19,960 nt of DNA from Scytalidium lignicola (Eukaryota; Ascomycota; Leotiomycetes), in the NCBI GenBank assembly GCA_002812745.2, contig NCSJ02000532.1:1-19960 (forward strand). Reading direction: 5' to 3'. This document shows, in pieces, positions 19,511 to 19,960 of the stretch. The notes below the pieces were generated by a model. It was not told the DNA's origin, did not search any database, and saw only the letters and a program-made list of their open reading frames with translations. Within the stretch, counting starts at the first letter, position 1; every line of letters begins with the position of its first letter. A program made the translations under genes and the position numbers.

Positions 19511-19960
19511 GACTTAATATAATATAATTACTAAATCCTCATGATTTCCTTCTTCTTCTGAGGAATTCTCTTCCTTGTTTGAGTTTTCTTCTTCTGATAA
19601 TCTTAAAAGGATGTCTATAATCTTTAGAATATATATAACTCTTACTTTAACTGATGAACTTGACTTATTGTCTTTCTTATAAGTGTTTGCTATATATCTA
19701 AGAAGTCTACACTTNAAAACATAACTTATTTTTTCTTCTTTTATCAAGCTTTTCAAGGGAGATTTCAAAGGAATTTCCCTTTTTGCTTTTTCCTTTATAA
19801 TACTTCTTTTCCTTTCCTTTGAATAGTTTTCCTTTCTTCATAATGTCTAACTTTATAAAGTCTTCTTGATCCTTCTTTCCATCAGTCTTTCTTCTGTTAA
19901 AGTAAGATCCTCCTTTCTTATCCAAGATCATTTTATATTGTTTATTCCTAATCTTAATAA
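19510..19960 (-). pseudogene. Gag C-terminal part with zinc knuckle (copy C)
   Basis: Two adjoining open stretches (19931-19707 and 19768-19514) are in different frames. They join into one if the N at 19715 is an extra base. At that point the minus strand reads CFKCRLLRYIANTY (19679-19721): CX2CX4HX4C with the first two Cys kept, Gly changed to Arg, His to Tyr and the last Cys to Tyr. A Lys-rich basic stretch precedes it (19740-19930) and a Ser/Glu-rich acidic tail follows (19530-19610). This nucleocapsid part would bind element RNA. Capsid sequence lies beyond the window edge. Confidence 0.83.

Larger units (their letters stand above)
16179..19960 (-). mobile_element. Decayed Ty3/gypsy retrotransposon fragment, copy C
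   Basis: Running leftward on the minus strand from the window edge, it holds Gag C-terminal part and zinc knuckle (19679-19721), linker, protease (about 18050-18400), RT (about 17130-17990), RNase H (about 16600-17130) and the N-terminal zinc finger of integrase (about 16185-16420). Homology stops there, before the integrase catalytic core, at a junction with Ns at 16180 and 16187. It is the only copy here with sequence beyond the RT YxDD box. It is also less decayed in places: the YLDD box, protease Asp and two zinc-knuckle Cys are kept. Gag capsid and LTR lie outside the window to the right, if present. Confidence 0.9.

Noticed and set aside
1..19960. Ciliate-type code with TAA/TAG read as Gln
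   Set aside because: Stops also replace Trp and Arg in recognised RT, Gag and RNase H motifs, and catalytic and zinc-binding residues are themselves lost by transitions, so this is decay and not recoding.
1..19960. Mitochondrial or organellar origin suggested by low GC
   Set aside because: No rRNA, tRNA or respiratory gene was seen, and the content is LTR retrotransposon copies that differ by transitions.

Overview
This window looks like a gene-poor, very AT-rich heterochromatic block of a filamentous ascomycete that practises repeat-induced point mutation (RIP) or something similar. No intact gene was found: the longest uninterrupted reading frame is about 84 codons. What can be recognised is decayed Ty3/gypsy-type retrotransposon sequence. 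Aligned copies differ mainly by C/T and G/A transitions, CpG is nearly absent, and TAA/TAG/TGA replace Gln, Arg and Trp codons. Zinc-ligand Cys and His codons have become Tyr, and catalytic Asp has become Asn. The genus cannot be told from the sequence.

Layout. 1-2371: minus-strand gypsy copy A (start of RT, protease, long linker, Gag zinc knuckle), cut at the window edge and at an N-rich junction. 2372 to about 5880: copy B, joined head-to-tail (RT from its YxDD motif, protease, linker and a nearly complete decayed Gag with start codon at 5869). 6078-6153: a GC-richer 9-bp-period repeat that reads as Gly-X-X triplets. 6154-9640: extremely AT-rich DNA with one possible decayed minus-strand coding stretch (7790-8960). 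9620-12430: a block with strong C-over-G skew on the plus strand. It holds two arrays of the same 25-bp minisatellite about 2.7 kb apart, a 38-bp minisatellite, a polypyrimidine tract, and a minus-strand decayed coding region rich in Lys/Glu/Asp. 12430-15670: AT-rich DNA with weak traces of coding. 15675-16178: a plus-strand decayed reading frame of unknown family. 16185-19960: gypsy copy C on the minus strand (integrase zinc finger, RNase H, RT with intact YLDD, protease, Gag zinc knuckle), running off the right edge.

The three gypsy fragments are one family. On the minus strand the order is Gag, zinc knuckle, an unusually long linker, protease, RT, RNase H, integrase. No LTR, primer-binding site or target-site duplication was recognised, so boundaries are homology limits, not element ends. 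About forty N characters mostly sit beside runs of T or A. In several places the reading frame continues only if the N is treated as an extra base, so they look like consensus artefacts. Translations were made by eye, so domain edges are approximate to tens of bases.
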